14,320 nucleotides of DNA from JAVBKP01 sp031553975 (GCA_031553975.1 JAVBKP010000102.1:1-14320), one strand, 5' to 3'; shown: positions 1 to 7,157, numbered from the stretch's first letter. The notes: generated by a model not told the origin, from the sequence alone. Program-made: numbers and translations.

Positions 1-641
1 AAACCAATAAAAATATTGCTAGTGTTTTTTCTGAAATTAATAAAATTCCATATCCAAATAAAGTTGTCATTCTATTTGATGAAATAGATGTAATCGCACT
101 GGATAGGGTTAATAGTAATGATGTCCGTGAAATGGGTAGGGTTACTTCGACTATATTGAGGGAGCTAGATAGATTAACTGATTTAAACAAAGAAATAGTA
201 ATTATTGCAACAACAAATTTATACTCGAATTTTGACAAGGCATTAACAAGGCGCTTTGATGCTGTGATTAATTTTAATCGATATAGCAAAGAAGATTTGA
301 TTGAGGTTGCTGAGTATTATTTCTCCTCTTTCAGTAAAAATTTCAAAGGCATTTCAAAGGATACAAGATTATTTAAGAAGATATTAAAGAAAAGCACTAA
401 GCTACCTTATCCCGGAGAGTTAAAAAACATTATAAAAACTTCTTTAGCATTTAGTCATGTTAATATAGAGAATGACTACTTAAGGAGGCTTTACAATAAC
501 TTAATTGGTAATCTTGAGCAACAAGATATTTCTCAGCTCCATGCACAAGGCTTTACAGTAAGAGAAATAGAAAAACTCAAAGGTGACTCTAAAAGTGCAG
601 TATCCAGAAAATTGAACGAGGGGGAAAATGATGATGAATAA
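1..641 (+). CDS. ietA: AAA+ ATPase of an ietAS-type module (3' part only)
   Basis: The gene is open from the first in-frame codon at position 3, so its start and Walker A motif lie left of the window. The visible part begins before a Walker B motif (VVILFDEID, about 66-92), followed by a linker helix with an LRELDRL motif, a sensor-1 stretch (IVIIATTN) and a TRRFD arginine-finger motif. These are hallmarks of the AAA+ core. The C-terminus (537-614) reads as a helix-turn-helix of the resolvase/Hin type, with the pattern GFTVREIEKL followed by SKSAVSRKL. The gene overlaps the subtilisin-like protease gene downstream. This pairing is that of ietA/ietS, described as a plasmid-stability module on Agrobacterium plasmids and later as a phage-defence system. 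By family knowledge IetA restrains or powers the protease; the mechanism is not visible here. The AAA call is firm, the ietA name is based on the pair. Confidence 0.8.
   Translation, partial: TNKNIASVFSEINKIPYPNKVVILFDEIDVIALDRVNSNDVREMGRVTSTILRELDRLTDLNKEIVIIATTNLYSNFDKALTRRFDAVINFNRYSKEDLIEVAEYYFSSFSKNFKGISKDTRLFKKILKKSTKLPYPGELKNIIKTSLAFSHVNIENDYLRRLYNNLIGNLEQQDISQLHAQGFTVREIEKLKGDSKSAVSRKLNEGENDDE
618..624 (+). promoter_or_regulatory. Ribosome site of the protease gene, inside ietA
   Basis: The stretch GAGGGGG lies inside the last codons of the ATPase gene. Spacing to the three ATGs is 3, 6 and 9 bases for 628, 631 and 634, which favours the second or third ATG as the real start. Confidence 0.6.
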
Positions 642-2892
642 TGTGCTAGAATTGAAAGGAAAGCGATTTGTTCAAGCATCTAAAAGTGGTAATGGTGGTG
701 GAGCTGCCATGAATGGTAAAAAAGTAGTGACAAGCGAACAATTGATTGCACTACAATCAAAAATAAATCAAATTAAAGAGTTTTGGAAGGCGGAGAAAAA
801 GCCCTTTGTGGGGATTCTAATCAGCGTCCATTATAATAAAATAGTCGCAAAAAGTAATAGAATTTCCGGATTATTTAAAGGAACAGATTCTAATGCCGCT
901 ATTGTGGGAGCCAAGTTTAATGAAGAAAAAAGCAAACATATTATTACTTACTTTTTGGATATTAAAGATTTAGAGCAAAGCATGGAGTTGCTTTCTAAAA
1001 CGAGTCAAGTCTTGAGCGCTAAGTTTCAAGGTCGTATTGACAAAGCTACTTTTGATAGTGAAAAAATTTTTGGAAATAGGAAAAAAAACATTGGTGGAAC
1101 TATTCGCTTTGAACATCTTCCCATAAACAAATCTGCATTTAAGCAAGTAATTGCGGATGCTTCATACATTGATGATTTTGAAGTAGAGAAGGCAGTACAA
1201 CAATTGAAACAAAGTATTATTACTTTGTATGATACTCGGACAGATACAAAAATGTTATTTAAAAACATCGGAATTGATATTTTGACAACTAGAATATTGG
1301 ATAATCAGACAGTATTTTTAGATGAGAATCAGCTAAAGCTTCTATTTGAAAAAGCACCGTACCTCGTTTCCATGGCAACAGAGGATTTGGCGGAATTATC
1401 TCCAGAAGACTTTATTGAGAATTATCAGCAAAGTACATTATACATTCCGTCTCCAGGTATTGAACCGACTATTGGAGTTATTGACACCTTATTTGACGAG
1501 CGAGTTTATTTTAGTGAATGGGTGAAATATTATGATATGGTCGATAATAATCTACCAAAGAGCTCAGACGATTATCGCCATGGTACGGCGGTCGCATCCA
1601 TCATTGTGGACGGACCGAGGTTGAATCCGTGGTTAGATGATGGATGTGGGAGATTTAAGGTACGCCACTTTGGTGTGGCTGTTGGCTCAAAGTTTTCATC
1701 TTTTACAATCACAAAACAAATAAAAGAAATTATTACAAGCAATAAGGACATAAAGGTTTGGAATATATCGCTTGGAAGTAATCAAGAAATTAATGATAAT
1801 TTTATTTCTTCAGAAGCTGCGGTATTAGATCGAATTCAGTATGAAAACGATGTTATTTTTGTTGTAGCAGGAACAAATAAACCTAATGATGAAGTTGTAA
1901 AGATAGGGTCACCTGCTGATTCGATAAATAGCATAGTGGTGAATGCAGTGACTAAAACAGGTTTATCTACAAAATATGCAAGAAAAGGACTTGCATTATC
2001 GTTTTTTGCAAAACCTGATATTAGCTATTATGGAGGGAGCGAGGAGCAATATATTCAAGTTTGTGAACCATTAGGTGCGGTAAACGTTGCAGGCACTTCA
2101 TTTGCCGCACCTTGGATTGCTCGGAAGTTGTCATATTTAATTGATGTTTTAGGTTTAAGTAGAGAAGTGGCTAAAGCAATGATTATTGATTCAGCAAGAA
2201 GTTGGAATGGAAAACCAACGCCCGAAGAGGTTGCCCTTTACGGACATGGGGTTGTGCCAATTAAAATAGATGACATTGTCCAAACAAGTGATGATGAAAT
2301 CAAGTTTTTAGTATCTGATGTAAGTGAAAAATGGAATACATATAATTATAGTTTTCCTATCCCTCTCAAGGATGATAAGTATCCATATGTAGCAAGAGCT
2401 ACAATGTGCTACTTTCCTATATGCGACCGAACACAAGGGGTTGATTACACCAATACTGAGTTTAACCTCCATTTTGGTAGAATTCAAGACAATGGAAAAT
2501 TAAAAGAAGTTAACGAGGATAAGCAAAATCAAGATGAAGATTTGAGTACTGATGGATATTATCTTTTAGAAAATGAAGCAAGAGAAAGGTTTAGAAAATG
2601 GGATAATGTAAAATATATTACTGAAATCCCTACTAGTAGAAAGCAAGCGAAAAAATCATATACAAATAAAAATTGGGGGATGGAAATCAAAACAAACAAT
2701 AGGTTAGACTCAATGGATGGTGTAGGTGTTCGTTTTGGTGTCGTAATTACTCTTAAAGAAATTAATGGTGTTAATAGAATCGATGAGTTTGTTAAAAACT
2801 GCACTTTGAATGGCTGGTTAGTTAATCAGTTGGATATCCAAACGCGAATCGATGTTAACCAAAAAGTAAATGAAGAAATCGAATTTGAATAA
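628..2892 (+). CDS. ietS: Subtilisin-like (S8) serine protease, IetS-type effector
   Basis: This is a 754-residue cytoplasmic S8 peptidase without a signal peptide. The catalytic set is complete: Asp286 in GVIDT, His318 in RHGTAVAS, oxyanion Asn417 in VAGTN and Ser491 in GTSFAAP. An N-terminal region of about 280 residues precedes the protease domain and starts with a basic LKGKRF stretch typical of this subtilase group. About 210 residues after the serine (roughly 545-754) form an unassigned C-terminal domain. Three consecutive ATGs (628, 631, 634) follow a GAGGGGG ribosome site at 618-624. The second or third is better spaced than the first, so the protein may start one or two residues later. 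The start overlaps the ATPase gene by up to 14 bases, which suggests translational coupling. In the ietAS module the protease is the toxic or defence effector. Catalytic residues are seen; the defence role is inferred from the pair. Confidence 0.82.
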   Translation: MMMNNVLELKGKRFVQASKSGNGGGAAMNGKKVVTSEQLIALQSKINQIKEFWKAEKKPFVGILISVHYNKIVAKSNRISGLFKGTDSNAAIVGAKFNEEKSKHIITYFLDIKDLEQSMELLSKTSQVLSAKFQGRIDKATFDSEKIFGNRKKNIGGTIRFEHLPINKSAFKQVIADASYIDDFEVEKAVQQLKQSIITLYDTRTDTKMLFKNIGIDILTTRILDNQTVFLDENQLKLLFEKAPYLVSMATEDLAELSPEDFIENYQQSTLYIPSPGIEPTIGVIDTLFDERVYFSEWVKYYDMVDNNLPKSSDDYRHGTAVASIIVDGPRLNPWLDDGCGRFKVRHFGVAVGSKFSSFTITKQIKEIITSNKDIKVWNISLGSNQEINDNFISSEAAVLDRIQYENDVIFVVAGTNKPNDEVVKIGSPADSINSIVVNAVTKTGLSTKYARKGLALSFFAKPDISYYGGSEEQYIQVCEPLGAVNVAGTSFAAPWIARKLSYLIDVLGLSREVAKAMIIDSARSWNGKPTPEEVALYGHGVVPIKIDDIVQTSDDEIKFLVSDVSEKWNTYNYSFPIPLKDDKYPYVARATMCYFPICDRTQGVDYTNTEFNLHFGRIQDNGKLKEVNEDKQNQDEDLSTDGYYLLENEARERFRKWDNVKYITEIPTSRKQAKKSYTNKNWGMEIKTNNRLDSMDGVGVRFGVVITLKEINGVNRIDEFVKNCTLNGWLVNQLDIQTRIDVNQKVNEEIEFE

Positions 2893-2992
2893 ACATAATG
2901 ATTTTTGGAATAGACGAGAAAAAGTAACGTCTATGCACCTTAAGTTTTTCGGAAAAGTGATTCATACGAATGGTATCGTTTGGAGGTATTAT

Positions 2993-3151
2993 ATGTACAA
3001 TCAAAATGTAAAAGAGACAATATTAAAATGGCAAGTAATTCTTGGTGAATTTTATGAGAAAGAGAATGATATTAATTGGGAGCAAGAAGAAAAACGGAAA
3101 ATTTTAATGGAAAGACTATCAAAGATTAAATGGTTCAGTAGTTCTAAATGA
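2993..3151 (+). CDS. Small orphan protein (52 aa) downstream of ietS
   Basis: The frame is open from 2870, inside the end of the protease gene, which would give 93 residues. The only ATG with a good ribosome site (GGAGG at 2982-2986, six bases of spacing) is at 2993, and I choose it. The 52-residue product is charged and rich in Glu, Lys and Trp, and looks mostly helical (EKENDINWEQEEKRK). It has no signal peptide, membrane segment or motif that I recognise. It could be a third, small component of the defence module, an unrelated cargo gene, or the tail of a decayed longer gene, because the open frame continues upstream. No function is proposed. The 100 bases between ietS and this start show no clear promoter. 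Confidence 0.45.
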   Translation: MYNQNVKETILKWQVILGEFYEKENDINWEQEEKRKILMERLSKIKWFSSSK

Positions 3152-3162
3152 GGTAAGAATAG

Positions 3163-3264
3163 GTAACATTATTTACAGAAGATATTATTGATAAATTTTC
3201 GATTCTGCCAAAGTCAACGGCGAAGAGGAAATCTTTTAGGTTCTTACGCTTACATATGCATTAG
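3163..3264 (+). pseudogene. Possible remnant of the N-terminus of the next gene (frame-disrupted)
   Basis: In the frame of position 3163, a protein-like stretch runs TLFTEDIIDKFS, then a basic segment (KSTAKRKSFRF), and stops at about 3262-3264. In the frame of the next gene (position 3321), the sequence is open from 3240 and encodes a hydrophobic stretch (YALGVYAIFAGVFAY) leading straight into that protein. A basic stretch followed by a hydrophobic one is the usual make-up of a membrane anchor. I therefore infer that one N-terminus has been split by a frameshift or small deletion around 3230-3245. There is no ATG, GTG or TTG with a ribosome site at the 5' end of either piece. A sequencing error or two unrelated fragments remain possible. 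Confidence 0.35.
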
Positions 3265-3320
3265 GAGTATACGCCATATTTGCAGGGGTTTTTGCATACC
3301 AGCCCCAACATATAGTTAAT

Positions 3321-4034
3321 ATGCATGGTCAGAAAATGGTAGCCTATGTGAATAGTTTTTTGGATATAAATGTAGAGTATCATGAATACAAGAATTTTCT
3401 AGTTTGTGGATATGATGTAATCGGAAATGAATGGTACGGAGATGGCAGTTATGATCCATTTAAACATGACCCAATGCCAAAGCCAAGAACTTATAAATTT
3501 TATGATACCCAAGGCAAGGTGATTGCAGAGAATCAGGCTATTCCGCAAGAAACCGTTAATACCAATGATACCAGCAAAGAGCCGAAAATTTCCGCATTCC
3601 CACCAGAGCAAATGAAATGTAGGTTTAGCAAGTCCGATGCGAAAGAATCTAGTGAGATGTCATATTCAACAGACGGAAAAAATTGGCAAGAAATAAACAC
3701 GGGTTATCATTATCAGTTTTTCTTTGAAGATACCGGTTATCTAGTTTTTTCCTATGACTGGTCAATGCAGCATGAAGCAGCTGTTATATACAAATCGGTT
3801 GATGGTGGTGAGAATTGGATATTTGTATCAGATACGCCCACTGATGGGCTACTACAAAACACGGTGTTCTTTGATGAAAACACAGGAATGTTTGAATATG
3901 GAATTGCTGGAACAAGCAGCTATATCTTATATGCTACATGGGATGGCGTCAATACATTTAAAAAAATAGATGTACCCACAGAACTTCAAGGGCAGGCGGA
4001 TAAAATCAGGACTATATTAGTGGAAATAGAGTAA
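3321..4034 (+). CDS. Asp-box (BNR repeat) protein, probably lacking its native N-terminus
   Basis: This is a 237-residue protein with two Asp-box-like motifs, STDGKNW at residues 116-122 and SVDGGENW at 159-166. They are spaced as in the blades of sialidase-type beta-propellers, and the second half (TGYLVF, TGMFEY) fits beta-strand repeats. Such modules are usually extracytoplasmic and bind or fold around surface ligands. Two motifs alone do not make a full propeller, and no sialidase catalytic residues can be assigned, so I call no enzyme activity. The ATG at 3321 has no ribosome site. The frame stays open back to 3240 and encodes a hydrophobic segment, so the original protein was probably longer and membrane-anchored. 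The gene may be a decaying remnant. Its neighbours do not explain it. Confidence 0.55.
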   Translation: MHGQKMVAYVNSFLDINVEYHEYKNFLVCGYDVIGNEWYGDGSYDPFKHDPMPKPRTYKFYDTQGKVIAENQAIPQETVNTNDTSKEPKISAFPPEQMKCRFSKSDAKESSEMSYSTDGKNWQEINTGYHYQFFFEDTGYLVFSYDWSMQHEAAVIYKSVDGGENWIFVSDTPTDGLLQNTVFFDENTGMFEYGIAGTSSYILYATWDGVNTFKKIDVPTELQGQADKIRTILVEIE

Positions 4035-4172
4035 AAAATAATTTTCCAGCAACCTATCTTTATTTAGCAATTTCGCAAAAGCAGACATTGAATTAACGAA
4101 AATCTACATCAAAATCCGTTAAACAAATAAAAATTAGATTAGAATTTTACATTGATACTTCAAGAGCAATTG

Positions 4173-4183
4173 ACTTGACAAGT
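4173..4183. promoter_or_regulatory. Palindrome over the -35 box, candidate operator
   Basis: The sequence ACTTG-A-CAAGT is a perfect inverted repeat with a one-base centre, and it covers the TTGACA box. A repressor bound here would block the promoter. No regulator gene lies next to it, so the cognate protein is unknown and the match could be chance. Confidence 0.35.
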
Positions 4184-4202
4184 TATTTTTACATGGTAGA
4201 AT
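4175..4202 (+). promoter_or_regulatory. Sigma-A-type promoter for the hydrolase-epimerase pair
   Basis: A perfect TTGACA (4175-4180) is separated by 16 bases from TAGAAT (4197-4202). It lies 73 bases upstream of the hydrolase ATG. No other promoter of this quality is seen in the gap. Confidence 0.65.
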
Positions 4203-4207
4203 ACAGA

Positions 4208-4228
4208 TGCCGGAAAAGTGCCGGAAAA
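4208..4228 (+). repeat. Two direct copies of TGCCGGAAAA, one helical turn apart
   Basis: Copies lie at 4208-4217 and 4219-4228, with an 11-base period, just after the -10 box and around the expected transcription start. Same-face spacing fits binding of a dimer or a tandem regulator, or could be a simple duplication. Confidence 0.45.
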
Positions 4229-4275
4229 TGGGGAAATTACTTCTGCACTAGCGGAAGAATGATTGGAGGACCAAA

Positions 4276-4980
4276 ATGTCAAACAAAAGCATGTCAAAGA
4301 AAAACAAAAGAATATTTATAACATTAGCCGTAGTGCTAATCTTGGTAGGAGGCGCGTTTGCTTTCTTATTACCATATCACAAATCCCAAGTGGCGGTGGA
4401 AACATCGGCAATGGGTGACAGGATAGTTGTTGATGATAATTTAATATCGTTAACCCCGTTACAGCCTAATGGCAAAGGATTTATTTTTTATGCAGGGGCA
4501 AAGGTAGAAGAGTTGGCTTATTTACCTATGTTAGAGCAGCTGATGCAACAAGGCGTTACAGTGGTTATCGCTAAGATGCCATTTCATTTAGCCATATTTG
4601 ATGTGAACGCTGCCGATGATGCTATGGAGGCATTTCCAGACATAAAGAATTGGTACATTGGAGGACACTCACTGGGCGGAGCGATGGCTAGCAAGTACAT
4701 GTCAGAAAACCCAGATAAGCTGCAAGGCTTGATGTTAATGGGTGCATACATATACGGTGAGGTGCCTGTAGACAAAGTTCTCACAGTGTGGGCCAGCAAT
4801 GATACAGTGATGGATAAGAGTAAAATCACATATACCCAAAATGTAATTGTGGTGGAAGGCGGAAACCATGCGGGATTTGGATATTACGGCGAGCAAAACG
4901 GAGATGGGATACCGACAATCTCTGCGGAGGAACAACAACGGCAAACCGCCAATGCTATGTTGATGTTCATGGGTCAATAA
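4276..4980 (+). CDS. Membrane-anchored alpha/beta hydrolase (dienelactone-hydrolase-like)
   Basis: This is a 234-residue protein with a basic N-terminus and one hydrophobic segment (about residues 13-33, FITLAVVLILVGG), most likely a signal anchor that puts the catalytic domain outside the membrane. The rest is a compact alpha/beta hydrolase. It has the nucleophile elbow GHSLGG with Ser132, acid Asp176 in SNDT, base His198 in GGNHAGFG and an oxyanion-type strand FIFYAGAKV. Order and spacing fit the Abhydrolase_5 group (PF12695), which includes esterases and lipases of unknown substrate. The start is backed by a GGAGG ribosome site at 4265-4269. The epimerase gene follows after 9 bases and is probably co-transcribed from the promoter at 4175. 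The triad is seen; surface location and esterase activity are inferred. Confidence 0.8.
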   Translation: MSNKSMSKKNKRIFITLAVVLILVGGAFAFLLPYHKSQVAVETSAMGDRIVVDDNLISLTPLQPNGKGFIFYAGAKVEELAYLPMLEQLMQQGVTVVIAKMPFHLAIFDVNAADDAMEAFPDIKNWYIGGHSLGGAMASKYMSENPDKLQGLMLMGAYIYGEVPVDKVLTVWASNDTVMDKSKITYTQNVIVVEGGNHAGFGYYGEQNGDGIPTISAEEQQRQTANAMLMFMGQ

Positions 4981-4989
4981 GGAGAGCAG

Positions 4990-5868
4990 ATGGAAAAAAT
5001 TGAAAACACATACCTTGCAATCATAGCAGAGGCTTTAGGCGGAGAGATTCATAGCATAAAAAGCAAGAAGACGGGCATCGAGTATTTGTGGAATGGGGAT
5101 TCAGCCCATTGGCCTGGCCATGCACCGGTACTATTTCCTTTTGTAGGGCAGATGTCAGGAAAAGTGGGATATACTCATGGGGGTCAAGAGATAGACTTCC
5201 CCTACCTACAGCATGGATTTGCACGAAAAACCCTCTTCACAGTGAAAGAGCAGACAGAAAACAGCATTACCTATTCACTAGCATCAAACCAAGAGTTATT
5301 TAAAATTTACCCATTTGAGTTTACTTTAGAAATAAAACACACATTGCAAGATAATACGATAGCAACAAAGTATACAGTATACAATGCAGGCAAAGAAATA
5401 CTTTATTTTAAAATCGGGGCCCATCCAGGGTATATGTGTCCCATGAAACCAGAAGCCAACTTTGAGGACTACTATTTGGAATTTGAAGAAGCAGAAAACT
5501 TAGACACCATGCGGATTGTAGATGGACTTATGACAACAGATACGGAAAAAATCCTTGGCAGGCAAAGTAGAATCCCGTTGAATTATCCTTTGTTTGATAA
5601 AGACGCACTTGTATTTGCAAACACCAAATCCCAACAAGTAGCACTAAAATCTGACAAGCATGATGAATATATAAAGTTCAACTACGAGGGTTTTCCCGTG
5701 ATTGCCTTTTGGACAAAGAAGGATGCCCCGTTCATATGCTTAGAACCTTGGTTTGGACATACAGACTTTGCAGATACACCACTTGAACTATCTCAAAAAC
5801 CAGGGATAGTAAAGCTAGATGCCGAAAAAACATTTACATGTGAATATAGCGTAGGGATATACGAATAA
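4990..5868 (+). CDS. Aldose 1-epimerase family protein (LacX-like)
   Basis: This 292-residue protein has the galactose-mutarotase beta-sandwich fold, by its pattern of residues. It has His75 in LQHGFAR, His145 in GAHPGY and Glu252 in CLEPWFG, which match the two histidines and the catalytic glutamate of aldose 1-epimerases. The HGFAR, PGY and EPW spacing resembles the LacX branch rather than classic GalM. The family interconverts alpha and beta anomers of free sugars, but the substrate of LacX-type members is poorly known. The protein is cytoplasmic, with no signal peptide. The ATG follows an AGGAG ribosome site (4980-4984) and starts 9 bases after the hydrolase stop. The gene ends just before a strong terminator. 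The family call is firm; the sugar is not known. Confidence 0.85.
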   Translation: MEKIENTYLAIIAEALGGEIHSIKSKKTGIEYLWNGDSAHWPGHAPVLFPFVGQMSGKVGYTHGGQEIDFPYLQHGFARKTLFTVKEQTENSITYSLASNQELFKIYPFEFTLEIKHTLQDNTIATKYTVYNAGKEILYFKIGAHPGYMCPMKPEANFEDYYLEFEEAENLDTMRIVDGLMTTDTEKILGRQSRIPLNYPLFDKDALVFANTKSQQVALKSDKHDEYIKFNYEGFPVIAFWTKKDAPFICLEPWFGHTDFADTPLELSQKPGIVKLDAEKTFTCEYSVGIYE

Positions 5869-5869
5869 A

Positions 5870-5904
5870 AAAAGCTCATGGCGAGTAAAATCCCATGAGC
5901 TTTT
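5870..5904. terminator. Bidirectional intrinsic terminator between convergent genes
   Basis: The 12-base arms AAAAGCTCATGG (5870-5881) and CCATGAGCTTTT (5893-5904) pair perfectly around an 11-base loop. A T-run lies on each strand (AAAAAAA at 5867-5873 gives the T-run on the minus strand). It ends the epimerase transcript on the plus strand and the DUF3892 transcript on the minus strand. Confidence 0.88.
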
Positions 5905-5923
5905 GTGTTAGGCAATTTGCAAG

Positions 5924-6268
5924 TTAGATTGTAATTGATGGCAAGCTATCTAAGTTGTTAGATTCTGTGCCGTCTGCCATAGAGCGTAGGTATTCTGTGC
6001 CTTGGTTGGTGGCCACGGCAACACCGCTAATTTTACCATTTCTAGCCATTCCGATTGCTTGGTCTTTTCCTACTTGCTGGCCGTTAGACAGCTCATATCC
6101 TGTTACTTTACCACCAGATTTAATCAATCGTGAGATTGCATAGGCATCGGGGGCAGGCACAGGGTTTACCTCGTTGATGGCCGCTGGAAGGGGCCCTATC
6201 CTCCCGTCATTCATTGTACTTGCAGGATTGCTTGCATTATGGGGCTGATTGTTAATATTGTTATTCAT
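5924..6268 (-). CDS. DUF3892-domain protein
   Basis: This is a 114-residue protein with a flexible, Asn- and Pro-rich N-terminus (about 1-42). The C-terminal domain (about 43-112) has the pattern ISRLIKSGG, GYELSNGQ, ARNGKISGVAVATN and GTEYLRS typical of DUF3892 (PF13031), a small family common in Firmicutes with no established function. There is no signal peptide or membrane segment. The ATG is preceded by AGGAGG, but that site lies inside a hairpin followed by six U residues in the transcript (6271-6300), so expression probably depends on read-through from iclR or on opening of the hairpin. The gene ends at the shared terminator with the epimerase gene. The domain call is from sequence pattern; the role is unknown. 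Confidence 0.75.
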   Translation of the reverse strand: MNNNINNQPHNASNPASTMNDGRIGPLPAAINEVNPVPAPDAYAISRLIKSGGKVTGYELSNGQQVGKDQAIGMARNGKISGVAVATNQGTEYLRSMADGTESNNLDSLPSITI

Positions 6269-6270
6269 TT

Positions 6271-6300
6271 AAAAAACCTCCTGAATGTAGTTTCAAGAGG
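6271..6300 (-). terminator. Terminator-like hairpin that hides the DUF3892 ribosome site
   Basis: On the minus strand, CCTCTTGAA (6300-6292) pairs with TTCAGGAGG (6285-6277) around a six-base loop, with one G-U pair in RNA, and is followed by six T residues (6276-6271). The ATG of the DUF3892 gene begins two bases later. The 3' arm contains the ribosome site. The element therefore fits both a terminator for iclR and an attenuator or sequestering structure for the next gene. Confidence 0.65.
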
Positions 6301-6323
6301 TATTTTGCATGTTATTTTAAAAA

Positions 6324-7079
6324 TTATACATCTAGAATAACGCCCAATCTTTGAAGAACTCTATCGGTGGCTTTTTTTAGATGATAGTACATGTTTTGAA
6401 CGACTTCCTCGGAAAAGTTATTTATTGATATGGTTACGCTCATGCCAGCCATATACTTGTCTTCTATTTCAATTGGGCATGATAAACATGCTATAAATGG
6501 TGAAAATTCTGCTACATCCGTGGCATAGCCATTTTTTCTAACGTCATTTATTTCCGCTATAAGATTATCGATACTTGATATTGTTCTCTCGGTAAACAAC
6601 TCCAAAGTTACATTTTCATACAAAGAGCGAATGGCAGCGTCATCCAATTGACTTAATAGTATTTTCCCGATAGAACATGCGTGTGCAGGAATAACAAGCC
6701 CAGCATTTTTGACGGCAACTTGATTGCTAGAAGATTGAAAGATGTATACTACATTTCTTTTATCTAATACACCACAGCTAACATTACAATTAAGCTCTTT
6801 TCCTAACTCCGCTGCTACAATTTTAAGCTCCTCTATGAGATTTACTTTAGACAGACAATAGGCACTTTGCTGTATTAACTCAGTTCCTACTGAATATGCT
6901 TTTCCATCTTCACGATAAGAAAGTATATCTGCTTCACATAGTTCTTGCAACATTCCATGAAGAGTGCTCTTTGGGATACCAAGAGATTTTTGAATATCGG
7001 ACAAATTAGGCGAATGTTGGCTTTGCATCACAAATCTGATTACATCAAATATTCTTTTTGTCGTATTTGTTTTTGACAA
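6324..7079 (-). CDS. IclR-family transcriptional regulator
   Basis: The protein has an N-terminal winged helix-turn-helix (about residues 6-65, with LSDIQKSLGIPKSTLHGML) and a C-terminal effector-binding domain (about 75-250). The latter has family landmarks such as HACSIGKILLSQL and YATDVAEFSPF followed by CLSCPIE. Length fits the family. The frame allows a GTG at 7086-7088, but that codon overlaps the AGGAGG ribosome site (7089-7094). The TTG at 7077-7079, eight bases from it, gives a 251-residue protein beginning SKTNTTKRIF after the start residue, and I choose it. The gene is divergent from the amino-acid-fermentation operon and probably controls it. IclR proteins bind small carboxylic or aromatic effectors, so a 2-oxoacid or amino acid of that pathway is a plausible ligand. 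The direction of control cannot be told. Confidence 0.87.
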   Translation of the reverse strand: MSKTNTTKRIFDVIRFVMQSQHSPNLSDIQKSLGIPKSTLHGMLQELCEADILSYREDGKAYSVGTELIQQSAYCLSKVNLIEELKIVAAELGKELNCNVSCGVLDKRNVVYIFQSSSNQVAVKNAGLVIPAHACSIGKILLSQLDDAAIRSLYENVTLELFTERTISSIDNLIAEINDVRKNGYATDVAEFSPFIACLSCPIEIEDKYMAGMSVTISINNFSEEVVQNMYYHLKKATDRVLQRLGVILDV

Positions 7080-7128
7080 ACAATTCACCTCCTAGTTAAT
7101 AATTCATATGCCACGATCCAATACTCCT

Positions 7129-7157
7129 ATATTACAGAATTAAGAGATCAATAGCAA
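7129..7157 (-). promoter_or_regulatory. Promoter of the IclR regulator gene
   Basis: Read on the minus strand, TTGCTA (7157-7152) is separated by 17 bases from TAATAT (7134-7129), about 50 bases before the start codon. Four of six and five of six consensus bases match. It lies back to back with the operon promoter, with 55 bases between the two -35 boxes. Confidence 0.5.

Larger units (their letters stand above)
4035..4275. other. Intergenic region with promoter and repeats before the hydrolase gene
   Basis: There are 241 bases without a convincing gene. The first about 130 are AT-rich and show nothing that I can name, including no clear terminator after the Asp-box gene. The second half holds a sigma-A-type promoter, a palindrome over its -35 box, a short direct repeat and the hydrolase ribosome site. 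Confidence 0.6.

Noticed and set aside
2911..2933. Inverted repeat TAGACG/CGTCTA after the protease gene
   Set aside because: The stem is only six pairs with an 11-base loop and no T-run, so it is too weak to call a terminator or operator.
4207..4251. Short frame of 14 codons in the leader of the hydrolase gene
   Set aside because: There is no ribosome site and it starts inside the direct repeat at the expected transcript start. It is better explained as regulatory DNA.
5955..6143. Plus-strand frame across the DUF3892 gene
   Set aside because: The minus strand carries the recognisable domain, ribosome site and terminator. The plus-strand frame has none of these.
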